From Dastarcus helophoroides (Eukaryota; Arthropoda; Insecta; Coleoptera; Bothrideridae), in NCBI GenBank assembly GCA_028583605.1, contig CM053327.1, positions 36,712,126 through 36,776,125 of the forward strand: a stretch of DNA of 64,000 nucleotides, read 5' to 3'. Within the stretch, counting starts at the first letter, position 1; the number at the start of each line of letters is the position of its first letter. Under the pieces are notes generated by a model. The model had not been told where the DNA came from. It did no database searches and saw only the letters and a program-made list of their open reading frames with translations. The translations under genes were made by a program, and so were the position numbers. This document shows positions 37,310-49,180 of this stretch, piece by piece.

Positions 37310-38330
37310 TAATCTTTGGAAACGTGCCTCCCAAAGTGTCTATCTTTGGTTCACTGATACAAAAGGTGGCATCTTTGGAAGTTTATAGTCCAAGGTAGCG
37401 ATCTTTGGAAGAGCATCTCTGACAAAGGCAGCCTTTGAAAGATTAAAATCCAGGGTACTAGTTTTTGGAGGATTAAAATCCAGGGTACTAGTTTTTGGAG
37501 GATTATAATCCAAGGTACTAGTTTTTGGAGGATTATAATCCAAGATACTAGTTTTTGAAAGATTATAATCCAAGGTACTAGTTTTTAAAAGATTATAATC
37601 GAGAGTACTTGTTTTTGGAAGATTATACTCCAAGGTACTAGTTTTTGCAGGATTGTAATCCAAAGTACTAGTTTTTGGAAGATTATTATCCAGGGTAGTT
37701 GTTTTTGGAATATTATACTTCAAGGTACTAGTTTTTGGAAGATTATAATCCAAGGTACTAATTTTTGGAAGACTATAATCCAAGGTACTAGTTTTTGGAG
37801 GATTATAATCCAAGGTACTAGTTTTTGGAAGATTATAATCCACGATACTAGTTTTTCAAAGGTTATAATCCAAGGTACTAGTTTTTAAAAGATTATAATC
37901 CAGAGTACTTGTTTTTGGAAGATTATACTCCAAGGTACTAGTTTTTGCAGGATTGTAATGCAAAGTACTAGTTTTTGAAAGATTATTATCCAGGGTACTG
38001 GTTTTTGGAATATTATACTCCATACTCCAAGGTACTAGTTTTTGGAGGATTGTAATTCAAAGTACTAGTTTTTGGACGATTATAATCCAGGGTACTGGTT
38101 TTTGGAAGATTATAATCCAAGGTACTAGTTTTTGGAGAACTCTAATCCAAGATACTAGTTTTTGGAAGATTACTCCACAATTTCGCAGTCTTTGGAAGGT
38201 TATTTTCAAAGTGAGAGTCCTTGAAAGATCGACTCTCCAAGTAGTAGCCGAAATTTCAATCTTTCGAAAATTGCACCCCAACGTTCTAGCTTTTGGCAGA
38301 ATGCCTTCCAAAGTGGTGGTCTTCCTGAGG
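37310..38330 (-). repeat. Array I: 30-bp minisatellite with an open minus-strand frame
   Basis: About thirty tandem copies of a 30-bp unit, GGTACTAGTTTTTGGAAGAT followed by TATAATCCAA. The core of 37440-38160 is very regular. The edges diverge into longer units with TTTGGAAG words like those of array G. Because 30 is divisible by three, a 167-codon frame stays open on the minus strand (37340-37843), a ten-residue repeat with consensus TSTLDYNLPK. The frame is not preserved through the rest of the array, which has indels near 38010-38030. I therefore read this as an intronic minisatellite and not a gene. Confidence 0.9.
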
Positions 38331-38339
38331 TTATTCTAA

Positions 38340-38955
38340 AGATCAAAGTTCACAACAGAAGGCGATATGACACGACTAACAAAAAAAAAGAAACGTGCAA
38401 TGACCTCAAAAAAAATTTAAAAACAGTCATTACCATTAAATGCGAGTGTGTCAAATGATTCGGAATTTTCTGCTTTTAATATCGCACTAGTAAAATTATA
38501 TATCACGTAAAGGCGTAATTTTAAAACATCTGAAGTTTAAATTTAATCAGGTTCTTTGATATAATAAATTAATGTTACATGTATGTAACACAGATACCAT
38601 AAATGCCACTTACGCTGAGCGTGGTTTTGCGTTAATAACGCAGCTGTATCGTACTATAGAACACGATATAGTTAATATAGCGTTATGGCAGTTAATTTCG
38701 TTACAAGCACCTTCTTTGTAGGAAGGATTATCTCAAGAAGGTGTCTGTTCATCGAGGATTTATCCACCAACGTTGAAAAGTCGTTTTAAATGCCATTTGC
38801 CTGTTTCCTATCTTACCCTCACATGATAAGAACTATAATTGGGCATTTTATGGTTTAAAATTAAAAGTTGTAAATTACAAAATGTCTAATTATAGTTTTT
38901 GTAATCAGCGAAAAAACATAAGTTATAATTTATAATAAATTATTCAAACACGAGG
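38340..38955. other. Non-repetitive spacer between arrays I and J
   Basis: About 600 bp of AT-rich, normal-complexity sequence with no recognisable feature. Confidence 0.5.
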
Positions 38956-38959
38956 TTAA

Positions 38960-41900
38960 GTAAATAAATCCTGCAAATTTCCAGTAACAGATTCTGATCA
39001 AATAGGAATTTAAAATAGGAAGGTAAGATTACAAGGATGTAAACTTACAAACTTGAGGAATTCCAAGAAGGAATTTCGAAATTATTCCAATACCAGCATT
39101 AATAAATCAATCATGCTTCAAACTTTCGCTAACACGACGATCTAGTAAGAGTTCAAAATTTAGGTAAGATTACAAAGATGTAAATTTACAAGTTTGACAA
39201 AACTGGACAAGTTCCAACTCTAAATATCGAAATTATTCCATTACGAACTTAGTAAATGAATCATTTTTGAAACCTCCACTAACATGTGATAAAAGAGGAA
39301 TTCAGAATTAGAAGGTAAAATTATAAAAATTTAAAGTTACAATCTTGATGAAATTCGGCAAGTTGGAGCACCAAATTTCGAAATCATTCCAATGCGAGTA
39401 TTTATAAATAAATCATTCTTCAAGCTTTCACTTACATGTTGCGATTAATTCAAAATTAGAAGGTAAAATTACAAAGATGTAAAGTTACAATATTGACGAA
39501 ACTTGGTAAGTTGTAACATCAAATCGAAATTACTCCATTACGAGCTTAGAAAATGAATCATTCCCCGATCTTCCACTAACATGTTGTAATGAAGTGGAAA
39601 TTCAAAATTAGAAGGTAAAATTACAAAGATGTAAAATTACAATCTTGACGAAGCTCGGCAAGTTGAAACAACAACTTTCAAAACAATTTCAATGCGAGCA
39701 TTAATAAATAAATCATTCTTCAAACTTCTACTAACATGTTGCGATCAATTCAAAATTAGAAGGTAAAATTACAAAGATGTAAATTTACAAACTTGACGAA
39801 ACTCGACGAGTTTCAACACTAAATTTGGAAATTATTCCATTATGAGGTTAGTAAATGAATCATTCTCCAAACTTTCACTAGCATGTTGTCATGAAGTAGG
39901 AATTTAATATTAGAAGGTAAAATTACAATATTGATGAAAGATGGGACATTAAATTAGGAAATCATCCCAACGCGATCATTAATAAATAAAACGTTCTCCA
40001 AACATCCACTAACATGTTATGATAAAGTAGGTATTCGAAATTAGAAGGTAAAATTACAAAGATGTAAAGTTACAATATTGACGAAGCTGGGTAAGTTGTA
40101 ACACCAAATTTCTCCATTACGAACTTAGAAAATGAATCATTCCCAGAACTTCCACTAACACGCTGTAATGAAGTGGGAATTCAAAATTAGAAGGCAAAAT
40201 TACAAAGATGTAAAGTTACAATCTTGACAAAACTCGGCAAGTTGAAACAACAACTTTCGAAACAATTTCAATGCGAGCATTAATAAATAAATCATTCTTC
40301 AAACTTCTACTAACTGCGATGATCAATTCAAAATTAGAAGCTAAAATTACAAATATGCAAATTTACAAACTTGACGAAACTTGACGTGTTCCAACACTAA
40401 ATTTGGAAGTTATTCCATTATGAGCGTAGTAAATGAATCATTCTCCAAATTTCCAATGACTTGTTGTGATGAAGTAGGAATTTAAAATAAGAAGGTAAAA
40501 TTACAATATTTATGAAACTTGGCAAGATGAGGCATCAAATTAAGAAATCATTCCAACGCGATCATTAATAAATAACACATTCCCCAAACATCCACTGCAT
40601 ATTATGATAACGTAGAAATTCGAAATTAGACGGTAAAATTACAAAGATATTGACGAAACTTGGTAAGTTGTAACACCAAATTTCGAAATTACTTCATTAC
40701 GAGCTTAGAAAATGAATCATTCCCTAAACTTCCATGTTGTAATGAAGTGGAAATTCAAAATTAGAAGGTAAAATTACAAAGATGTAAAATTACAATCTTG
40801 ACGAAACTCGGCAAGTTGAAACAACAACTTTCAAAACAATTTCAATGCGAGCATTAATAAATAAATCATTCTTCAAACTTCTACTAACATGTTGCGATCA
40901 ATTCAAAATTAGAAGGTAAAATTACAAACACGTAAATTTACAAACTTGACGAAACTCGACGAGTTTCAACACTAAATTTGGAAATTATTCCATTATGAGG
41001 TTAGTAAATGAATCATTCTCCAAACTTCCACTGACATGTTGTGATGAAGTAGGAATTTAATATTAGAAGGTAAAATTACAAAGATGTAAAATTACAATAT
41101 TGATGAAACTTGGCAAGATGGGACATCAAATTAAGAAATCATTCCAACGCGATCATTAATAAATAAAACGTTCACCAAACCTCCACTAACATGTGATAAA
41201 AGAGGAATTCGGAATTAGAAGGTAAAATTACAAAGATGTTAAATTACGATCTTGATGAAACTCGGCAAATTGGAGCACCAAATTTCGAAATCATTCCAAC
41301 GCGAGTATTTATAAATAAATTATTCTTCAAGCTTTCACTAATATGTTGCGGTCAATCAAAATTAGAAGGTAAAATTACAAAGATGTAAATTTACAAAACC
41401 TGACGAAACTCGACGAGTTCCAACACCAAATTTCGAAATTATTCCATTACGAGCTTAGAAAATGAATCATTCCCCAAACTTCCACTAACATGTTGTAATG
41501 AAGTGGGAATTCAAAATTAGAAGATAAAATTACAAAGATGTAAAATTACAATCTTGATGGAACTCGGCAAGTTGCAACACCAACTTTCGAAACAATTTCA
41601 ATGCAAGCATTAATAAATAAATCATTCTTCAAACTTCTACTAACATGTTGCGATCAATTCAAAATTAGAAGCTAAAATTACATGAATGTAAATTTACAAA
41701 CTTGGCGAAACTCGACGTGTTCCAACACTAAATTTAGAAATTATTCCATTTTGAGCTTATAAATGAATCATTTTCCAAACTTCCACTGACATGTTGTGAT
41801 GAAGTAGGAATTTAAAATTAGAAGGTAAAATTACAAAGATGTAAAATTACAATATTGATGAAACTTGGCAAGAAGGGACATCAAATTTCGAAATCAATTC

Positions 41901-43790
41901 AATGCGATCATTAATAAATAAAACGTTCTCCAAACCTCCACTAACATGTGATAAAAAAGGAATTCAGAATTGGAAGGTAAAATTACAAAGATGTAAAGTT
42001 ACAATCTTGATGAACCTCGGCAAGTTGGATCATTCTTCAAGCTTCCACTAATATGTTGCGATTAATTCAAAATTAGAAAGTAAAATTACAAAAATGTAAA
42101 TTTACAAAACTTGAAGAAACTCGACGAGTTGCAACACCAAATTTGGAAATTATTCCATTACGAGCTTAGAAAATGAATCATTCTCCAAAATTCCACTAAC
42201 ATGTTGTAATGAAGTGGGAATTCAAAATTAGAAGGTAAAATTAGAAGGATGTAAAATTACAATCTTGACGAAACTCGGCAAGTTGAAACAACAATTTTCG
42301 AAACAATTTCAATGCGAGCATTAATAAATAAATCATTCTTCAAACTTCCACTAACATGTTGCGATCAATTCAAAATTGGAAAGTAAAATTACAAAGATGT
42401 AATTTTGCAAACTTGACGAAACTCGACGAGTTCCAACACCAAATTTGGAAATTATTCCATTAAGAGCTTAGAAAATGAATCATTCTCCAAACTTCCACTA
42501 ACATGTTGTAATGAAGTGGGAATTCAAAATTAGAAGGTAAAATTACAAAGATGTAAAATTACAATCTTGACGAAACTCGGCAAGTTGAAACAACAACTTT
42601 CGAAACAATTTCAAGGCAAGCATTAATAAATAAATCATTCTTCAAACTTCCACTAACATGTTGCGATCAATTCAAAATTGGAAGGTAAAATTACAAAGAT
42701 GTAATTTACAAACTTGACAAAACTCGACGAGTTCCAACACTAAATTTCGAAATTATTCCATTATGAGCTTAGTAAATGAATCATTCTCCAAACTTCCACT
42801 GACCTGTTGTAATGAAGTAGGAATTTAATATTAGAACGTAAAATTACAAAGATGTAAAATTACAATATTGACGAAACTTGGCAAGATGGGACATCAAATT
42901 AATAAATCATTCCAATGCGAGTATTAATAAATAAAACCTTCTATAAAAGTCCACTAACATGTTATGATAAAGTAGGAATTCAAAATTAGAAGGTAAAATT
43001 ACAAAGATGTAAAGTTATAATATTGACGAAACTTGGCAAGTTGGGACATCAAATTTCGAAATCATTCCATGCGAACACTAGCAAATAAAGCGTTCTTCAA
43101 ACTTCCATTACCATGCTCCCATCAATTCAAAATTACAATGATGTAAATTTACAAACTTAACGAAACTCGACGAGTTTCAACACTAAAATTCGAAATTATT
43201 CCATTACGAGCTTAGTTAATAAATCATTCTCCAGACTTCCTCTAATATGTCGTGATGAAGTAGGAACTTAAAATTAGAAGGTAAAATTACAAAGATGTAA
43301 ATTTACAATCTTGACGAAACTTGGCAAGAGGGTAAACCAAATATGGAGATTACTCCAATGCGAGCTATCTCGTCGTTCTCCAAATCGCCACTAACATGTT
43401 CCGATCAGTTCAAAATTAAAAGGTAAGATTACAAAGATGTAAATTTACAAACTTGGTAAAACTCGACGAGTTCCAACATTAAATTTCGAAATTAATTCAT
43501 TACAAGCTTAGTAAATAAATCATTCTCCAAACTTCCAATAATATATTGTTATGAAGTAGGAATTCAAAATTAGAAGGTAAAATTACAAAGTTGTAAATTT
43601 ACCATCTTAAAGAAACTCGGCAAGGTGGTAAACCAAATATCGAGATTATTCCAATGCGAGCATCCTCATCATCCTCCAAATTTCCACTAACATGTTACAA
43701 TCAACTAGAAATTAAGAAGGTAAAATTTTAAATATGTAAACTTACAAAAGGTAAATTTACAAAGCTGTATCTTTAAAAATTTTAAATTTA
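38960..43790. repeat. Array J: about 150-bp monomer array with a 1153-bp higher-order repeat
   Basis: About thirty monomers of 145-160 bp are marked by AAAATTAGAAGGTAAAATTA, CAAAGATGTAAATTTACAAA, CTTGACGAAACTCGACGAGT and TTCCACTAACATGTTGTGAT. Two classes alternate over much of the array: one with GATCAATTCAAAATT and one with GAAGTGGGAATTCAAAATT. A longer periodicity of 1153 bp is visible: GAAGTGGAAA at 39591 recurs at 40744, and the phrase beginning CGACGAGTTTCAACAC at 39804 recurs at 40957, with nearly identical sequence between. The unit contains two dyads, TGTAAATTTACA and AACTCGACGAGTT. No coding content. Confidence 0.92.
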
Positions 43791-45460
43791 CAAAATGTGA
43801 AATTCCCATGAGGAACAACTTTGTTTGAACTTTACATTTCAACCAGGCACCTTGAAGCAAAGCAATTTTCGAAATGGTGGGAAAGAGAAAATTAAACGAA
43901 GTAGTGTCATCTTCTCTAGACGAAACATTAACTTACACTTTCATTACTCGACTATTCCTTCAATTATACGCATATTAATGAGCGTTCAAGCATTTCCATT
44001 AAAGGCTGATTAAAATTCGTCCAGTTTCAGCGCGTTATTGGAAAACTAGGTGATCTCCAATAAAATCGCTTGTAAACTAAATCATCGTAAACTAAATGGG
44101 GAAAATGGTGAAATCCATTATGCAGGCGTTCCATTAAATTCCGTCAACATTAGCCAAAAGATAAAATTTTATATAGTTGGAATTACGACAGGTTGCATTT
44201 AGTTCGAATGTCCGGCGGACGTGTTTCGAATCGGCTTTAATGGTAATTTCACGCGACAGCTGACAATAAAAAAAAGCTTTTGTTTTTAACCGAACGCACC
44301 TCTAATTAATAAACACGCCATTTTTAACAATTGGGCTTTTTCAACTGCTAAATTGAAACGAAATTTCAATTTTTTTCATTTATGTGTTTGATACGTTATT
44401 TTGATTTTTCCTTCAATATTGTATAATTGTTGTTACATGATTCTTTGTTAAACGTTCCTGCAGTTATGTAATTTTCTATGCAATAGTAACACTTCTGTTC
44501 GTGTAGAAATGTTTACGTCCTGATAGATTCACTAAGGTAATCAACTATCCAAAGTCACAGTTTGGCCCAACTCGCAGTTTATTGAGTTGAAAGCTCGATT
44601 TACTCTTGTTTAGTTATGCTGCTATTCAAATATAAAGACGTTTTTCTATTAGACAAAAGTGTGGAGTTTGAGGGCATATTAAGGGCAATCACTTTTACTT
44701 AACCGCGTTGAACGCAAGACGTTAACTTGTTTATCCTTTACACATTATAGACTTCTCGGATTTTTCATCCGACATAATAAATATAATTCAAGTTTCCTCG
44801 AGTCATTAAAATCCTATTAATTCGCCTCGTTCATAGACCAGCGGCAAAAATGCGTTTCGTTTAAGCGAGCTAATGCAACTGGGATTTTTTTTCAAAGAAG
44901 GCCTTTTCTGAAATGCAAATTATCAACGACTTTATAAAATAAAGACCAAGCTCGATCGTAAATAATACACCACTCTCAATATTTACTGGTTATTCAACGA
45001 ACGCGCATATAACTTATTATAATTTCCCCCCAGAACGCAACTTGTTTCGCTATATTTGCATTTACAAGCTAATTCACTTAAAATATCTCCGCAATTTCAT
45101 CAAGAGATACAACGGAAATGGTCCTCGAGTGGTCTGTTTCTTATCACCAATTTCTCATCCAATAAAACCGAGGGAAGATAAAATTAAAATATAACGAATT
45201 TTATTTCCATCAAAGTAACCACTAACGGCATGTATATGACAACGTTTTGAAATTCCCTTGATTTTTATTTATTATAGGGATTTTTAAGTCTTTTGGGACT
45301 CTAAATTTATGGTAAATTCAAAATCCCTAAATTTATGGTAAATTCAAAATCCCTGAGTTGGATTTTAGTTCTAAAACTAGGACAACATTTTCATTTATCC
45401 TGCATGGTTCTAGTCAGGATTATTTTATAAAATCAAAGCTAAAGAACCAATTAGCTTCTC
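43791..45460. other. Non-repetitive block between arrays J and K
   Basis: About 1.7 kb of normal-complexity AT-rich sequence. The only structure I see is a short tandem duplication near 45299-45353, where CTAAATTTATGGTAAATTCA and AAATCCCT occur twice. Confidence 0.5.
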
Positions 45461-45469
45461 CTGATTAAC

Positions 45470-48400
45470 TAGAAATTATAGGTAAACGGTAATTTACAAA
45501 GAAAATGGTAAATCTACAACAACAGAGAAACTTTGCGATTTACTATTAGCACTAATTTGCTTTAAACATTTTGTAAACTTACGAAGGTAGTTGTAAATTA
45601 ACATTTTGCAAATTTAAAGGTTTCCTTGTAAATTTGCGAAGAAAGTTGTAAATTAGCATTTTGTACATTTACATTTTCCTGATAAATTTACGAAGAAAGT
45701 TGTAAATTACCATTTTGTAAATTTTTCTTGTAAATATGGGAAGAAATATGTGATTGAACACTTTGTAAATTTACAATTCTCCTTGTAAACTTACGAATAA
45801 AGTTTTAAATTAACATTTTCTAAATTTACCATTTTTATTGTAGATTTGTGAATAAATGTGTGACTGAACATTTTGTAACTTACAATTCTCCTTATAAACT
45901 TAGGAAGAAAGTTGAAAATTAACGTTTTGTACATTTATATTAGCCTTGTAAATTTACGAAGAAACTTGTAAATTACCATTTTGTAAATTTACCCTTTTTT
46001 TGTAAATTTGTGAAGAAATATGTGACTAAACATTCTGTAAATTTACAATTCTCCTTGTAAATTTACGAAGAAAGTTGTAACTTAACATTTTGTACGTTTA
46101 CATTTTCCTTGTAAATTTACGAAGAAAGTTGTAAATGAGCACTTAATGAATTTACCATTCTCCTGGTAAATTTACGAAGAAAGTTGTAAATTTACAATTT
46201 TTCTTGTAAATTTGCGATGCAATATGTGACTGAACATTTTGTATATTTACAATTCTCCTTGTAAACTTACGTAGAAAGTTGTAAATTAACATTTTGTACA
46301 TTTACATTTTCTTTGTAAAGTTACGAAGAAAGTGTAAATGAACACTTAATAAATTTACAATTTTCCTGGGAAATTTACGAAGAAAGTTGTAAATTTACCA
46401 TTTTTCTTGTAAATTTTCGATGAAATATGTGACTGAACATTTTGTAAATTGACAATTCTCCTTGTAAACTTACCAAGAAAGTTGTAAATTAACATTTTGT
46501 ACATTTACATTTTCTTTGTAAATTTACGAAGAAAGTTGTAAGGGAAGTCTTAATAAATTTACAATTTCCCTGGTAAATTTACGCACAAAGTTTTAAATTA
46601 ATATTTTGTAGATTTACCATCTTTCTTGTAAATGTGCGAAGAAATATGTGACTGAACATTCTGTAAATTTACAATTCTCCTTGTAAACTTACGAAGAAAG
46701 TTGTAAATTACCATTTTGTACATTTACATTTTTCTTGTAAATTTACAAAGAAGTTAAAACATTTTAAATTTCGTAATCGAAAATGTAATTAACATTTGTA
46801 AATTTACAATTTCCTTGTAAATTACGAAGAAATTTATTGAAATTGTAAATTTACATTCCTTTATTAGAGAATTGTTAACATTTTGTACTTTAAATTTCCT
46901 TGTAAATTTACGAAGAAAGTTTAAAACAATCTTAATAAATATTACACTGTAAATTTACTAAGAAAATTGTAAATTAACATTTTGTAAATTTACCATTTTC
47001 CTTGTAAATGTGCAAAGAAATATGTGATTGAACATATTGTAAATTTACAATTCTCCTTGTAAACTTACGAAGAAAGTTGTAAATTAACATTTTGTACATT
47101 TACATTTTCCTTGTAAATTTACGAAGAAAGTTGTAAATGAGCACTTCATAAATTTACAATTTTCCTGGTAAATTTACGCACAAAGTTGTAAATTGATATT
47201 TTGTAAATTTACCATTTTTCTTGTAAATGTGCGAAGAAATATGTCACTGAGCATTTTGTAAATTTACAATTCTTCTTGTAAGCTTAAGAAGAAGGTTGTA
47301 AATTAACATTTTGTACTTTTAAATTTTCCTTGTGAATTTACGAATAAAGTTGTAAATGAACACTTAATAAATTTACAATTTCCCTGATAAATTTATGAAG
47401 AAAATTGTAATTAACATTTTGTAAATTTGCCATTTTTATTGTAAATTTGCGAAGAAATATGTGACTGGGCATTTTGTACATTTACAATTCTCCTTGTAAA
47501 CTTAGGAAGAAAATTGTAAATTAACATTTTGTACATTTACATTTTTCTTGTAAATTTACGAAGAAGGTATAAATGAACTCTTAATAAATTTACAATTTTC
47601 CTAGTAAATCTACGAAGAAAATTGCAAATTAACATTTTGTAAATTTACCACTTTTCTTGTAAATGTGCAAAGAAATATGTGATTGAGAATATTGTAAATT
47701 TACAATTCTTCTTGTAAGCTTAAGAAAAAAGTTGTAAATTGACATTTTATACTTTTAAATTTTCCTTGTGAATTTACAAAGAAAGTTATAAATGAACTCT
47801 TAATAAATTTACAGTTTTCCTGGTAGATTTACGAAGAAAATTGTAAATTAACATCTAGTAAATTTGCCATTTCTATTGTAATTTGACAAGAACTATGTGA
47901 TTGGGCATTTTGTAAATTTACAATTCTCCTCGTAAACTTAGGAAGAAAGTTGTAAATTAACATTTTGTACATTTACATTTTCCTTGTAAATTTGCGAAGA
48001 AAGTTGTACATGAGCACTTCATAAATTTACATTTTGTTCATTTACATTTTCCTGGTAAATTTACGCACAAAGTTGTTAATTAATATTTTGTAAATTTACC
48101 ATTTTTCTTTGTAAATGTGCGAAGAAATATGTGACTGAACATTCTGTAAATTTACAATTCTCTTTGTAATCTTACAAAGAAAGTTGTAAGTTACCATTTT
48201 GTACATCTACATTTTTCTTGTTAATTTACGAAGAAGTTATAAATCAACTTTTAATAAATTTAGTTTTCCTGGTAAATTTACGAAGAAAATTGTAAATTAA
48301 CATTTTGTAAATTTACCATTTTTCTTGTAAATGTGCAAAGAAATATGTGATTGAACATATTGTAAATTTACAATTCTCCTTGTAAACTTAGGAAGAAAGT

Positions 48401-49180
48401 TGTAAATTAACATTTTGTACATTTACATTTACATTTTCCTTGTAAATTTACCATTTTGTAAGTTGTTAGTTAACTAACATTTTGTATATTTACATTTTTC
48501 TCGTAAATTTACGGAGAAGTTATAAATGAACTCTTAGTAAATTTACAATTTTCCTGGTAAATTTATGAAGAAAATTTTAAATCAATATTTTGTAAATTTA
48601 TCATATTTCTTGTAAATGTGCAAATAAATATACGATTGAACATATTGTAAATTTATAATTTTCCTGTATGTACTTACGAAGAAAGTTGTAAATTAACATT
48701 TTGTACTTTTACATTTCCCTGGTAAATTTACGAAAAAAGTTGTAAATTTACCATTTTTCTTGTAAATATGTGACTGAACATTTTGTAATTTACAATTCTC
48801 CTTGTAAACTTACGAAGAAAGTTGAAAATTAATGTTTTGTATATTTACGTTAGCCTTGTAAATTTACGAAGAAAGTTGCAAATTAACATTTTGTAAATTT
48901 ACCATTTTGCTTGTAAATTTACGAAGAAAATAGTAACTTAACATTTTGTACATTTACAATTTTCCTGGTAAATTTAAGAAAGTTGTAAATTAACATTTTG
49001 TAAATTTACCATTTTTCTTGTAATTTCCAATTTTTCTTGTTAATACAACTTTGAAAAATTACAACTTTGTAAATTTACCTTTTTTTGAAGTTTACATTTA
49101 CGTAGATTAACATTAACGAAGAAAATAGCAAATAAACATTTTGTACATTTACAATTTTCCTGGTTACAATAAGAAAAAAG
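45470..49180. repeat. Array K: 54-bp monomer, GTAAATTTAC palindrome array
   Basis: The monomer is 54 bp (CTTGTAAATTTACGAAGAAA, GTTGTAAATTAACATTTTGT, ACATTTACATTTTC). Four monomer variants form a higher-order unit of about 218 bp. The variant with ATATGTGACTGAACATT falls near 46211, 46427 and 46646, then 47021, 47240, 47459, 47676 and 47895, spacings of 216-220 bp. The 10-bp perfect palindrome GTAAATTTAC occurs once or twice per monomer, often as the 12-bp TGTAAATTTACA. There is a disordered zone near 46740-46950. The array is extremely AT-rich and non-coding. Confidence 0.93.

Noticed and set aside
37340..37843. 167-codon minus-strand frame as a repeat-protein gene
   Set aside because: It follows directly from a 30-bp minisatellite, has no start context, splice or domain support, and the frame is lost in the rest of the array.
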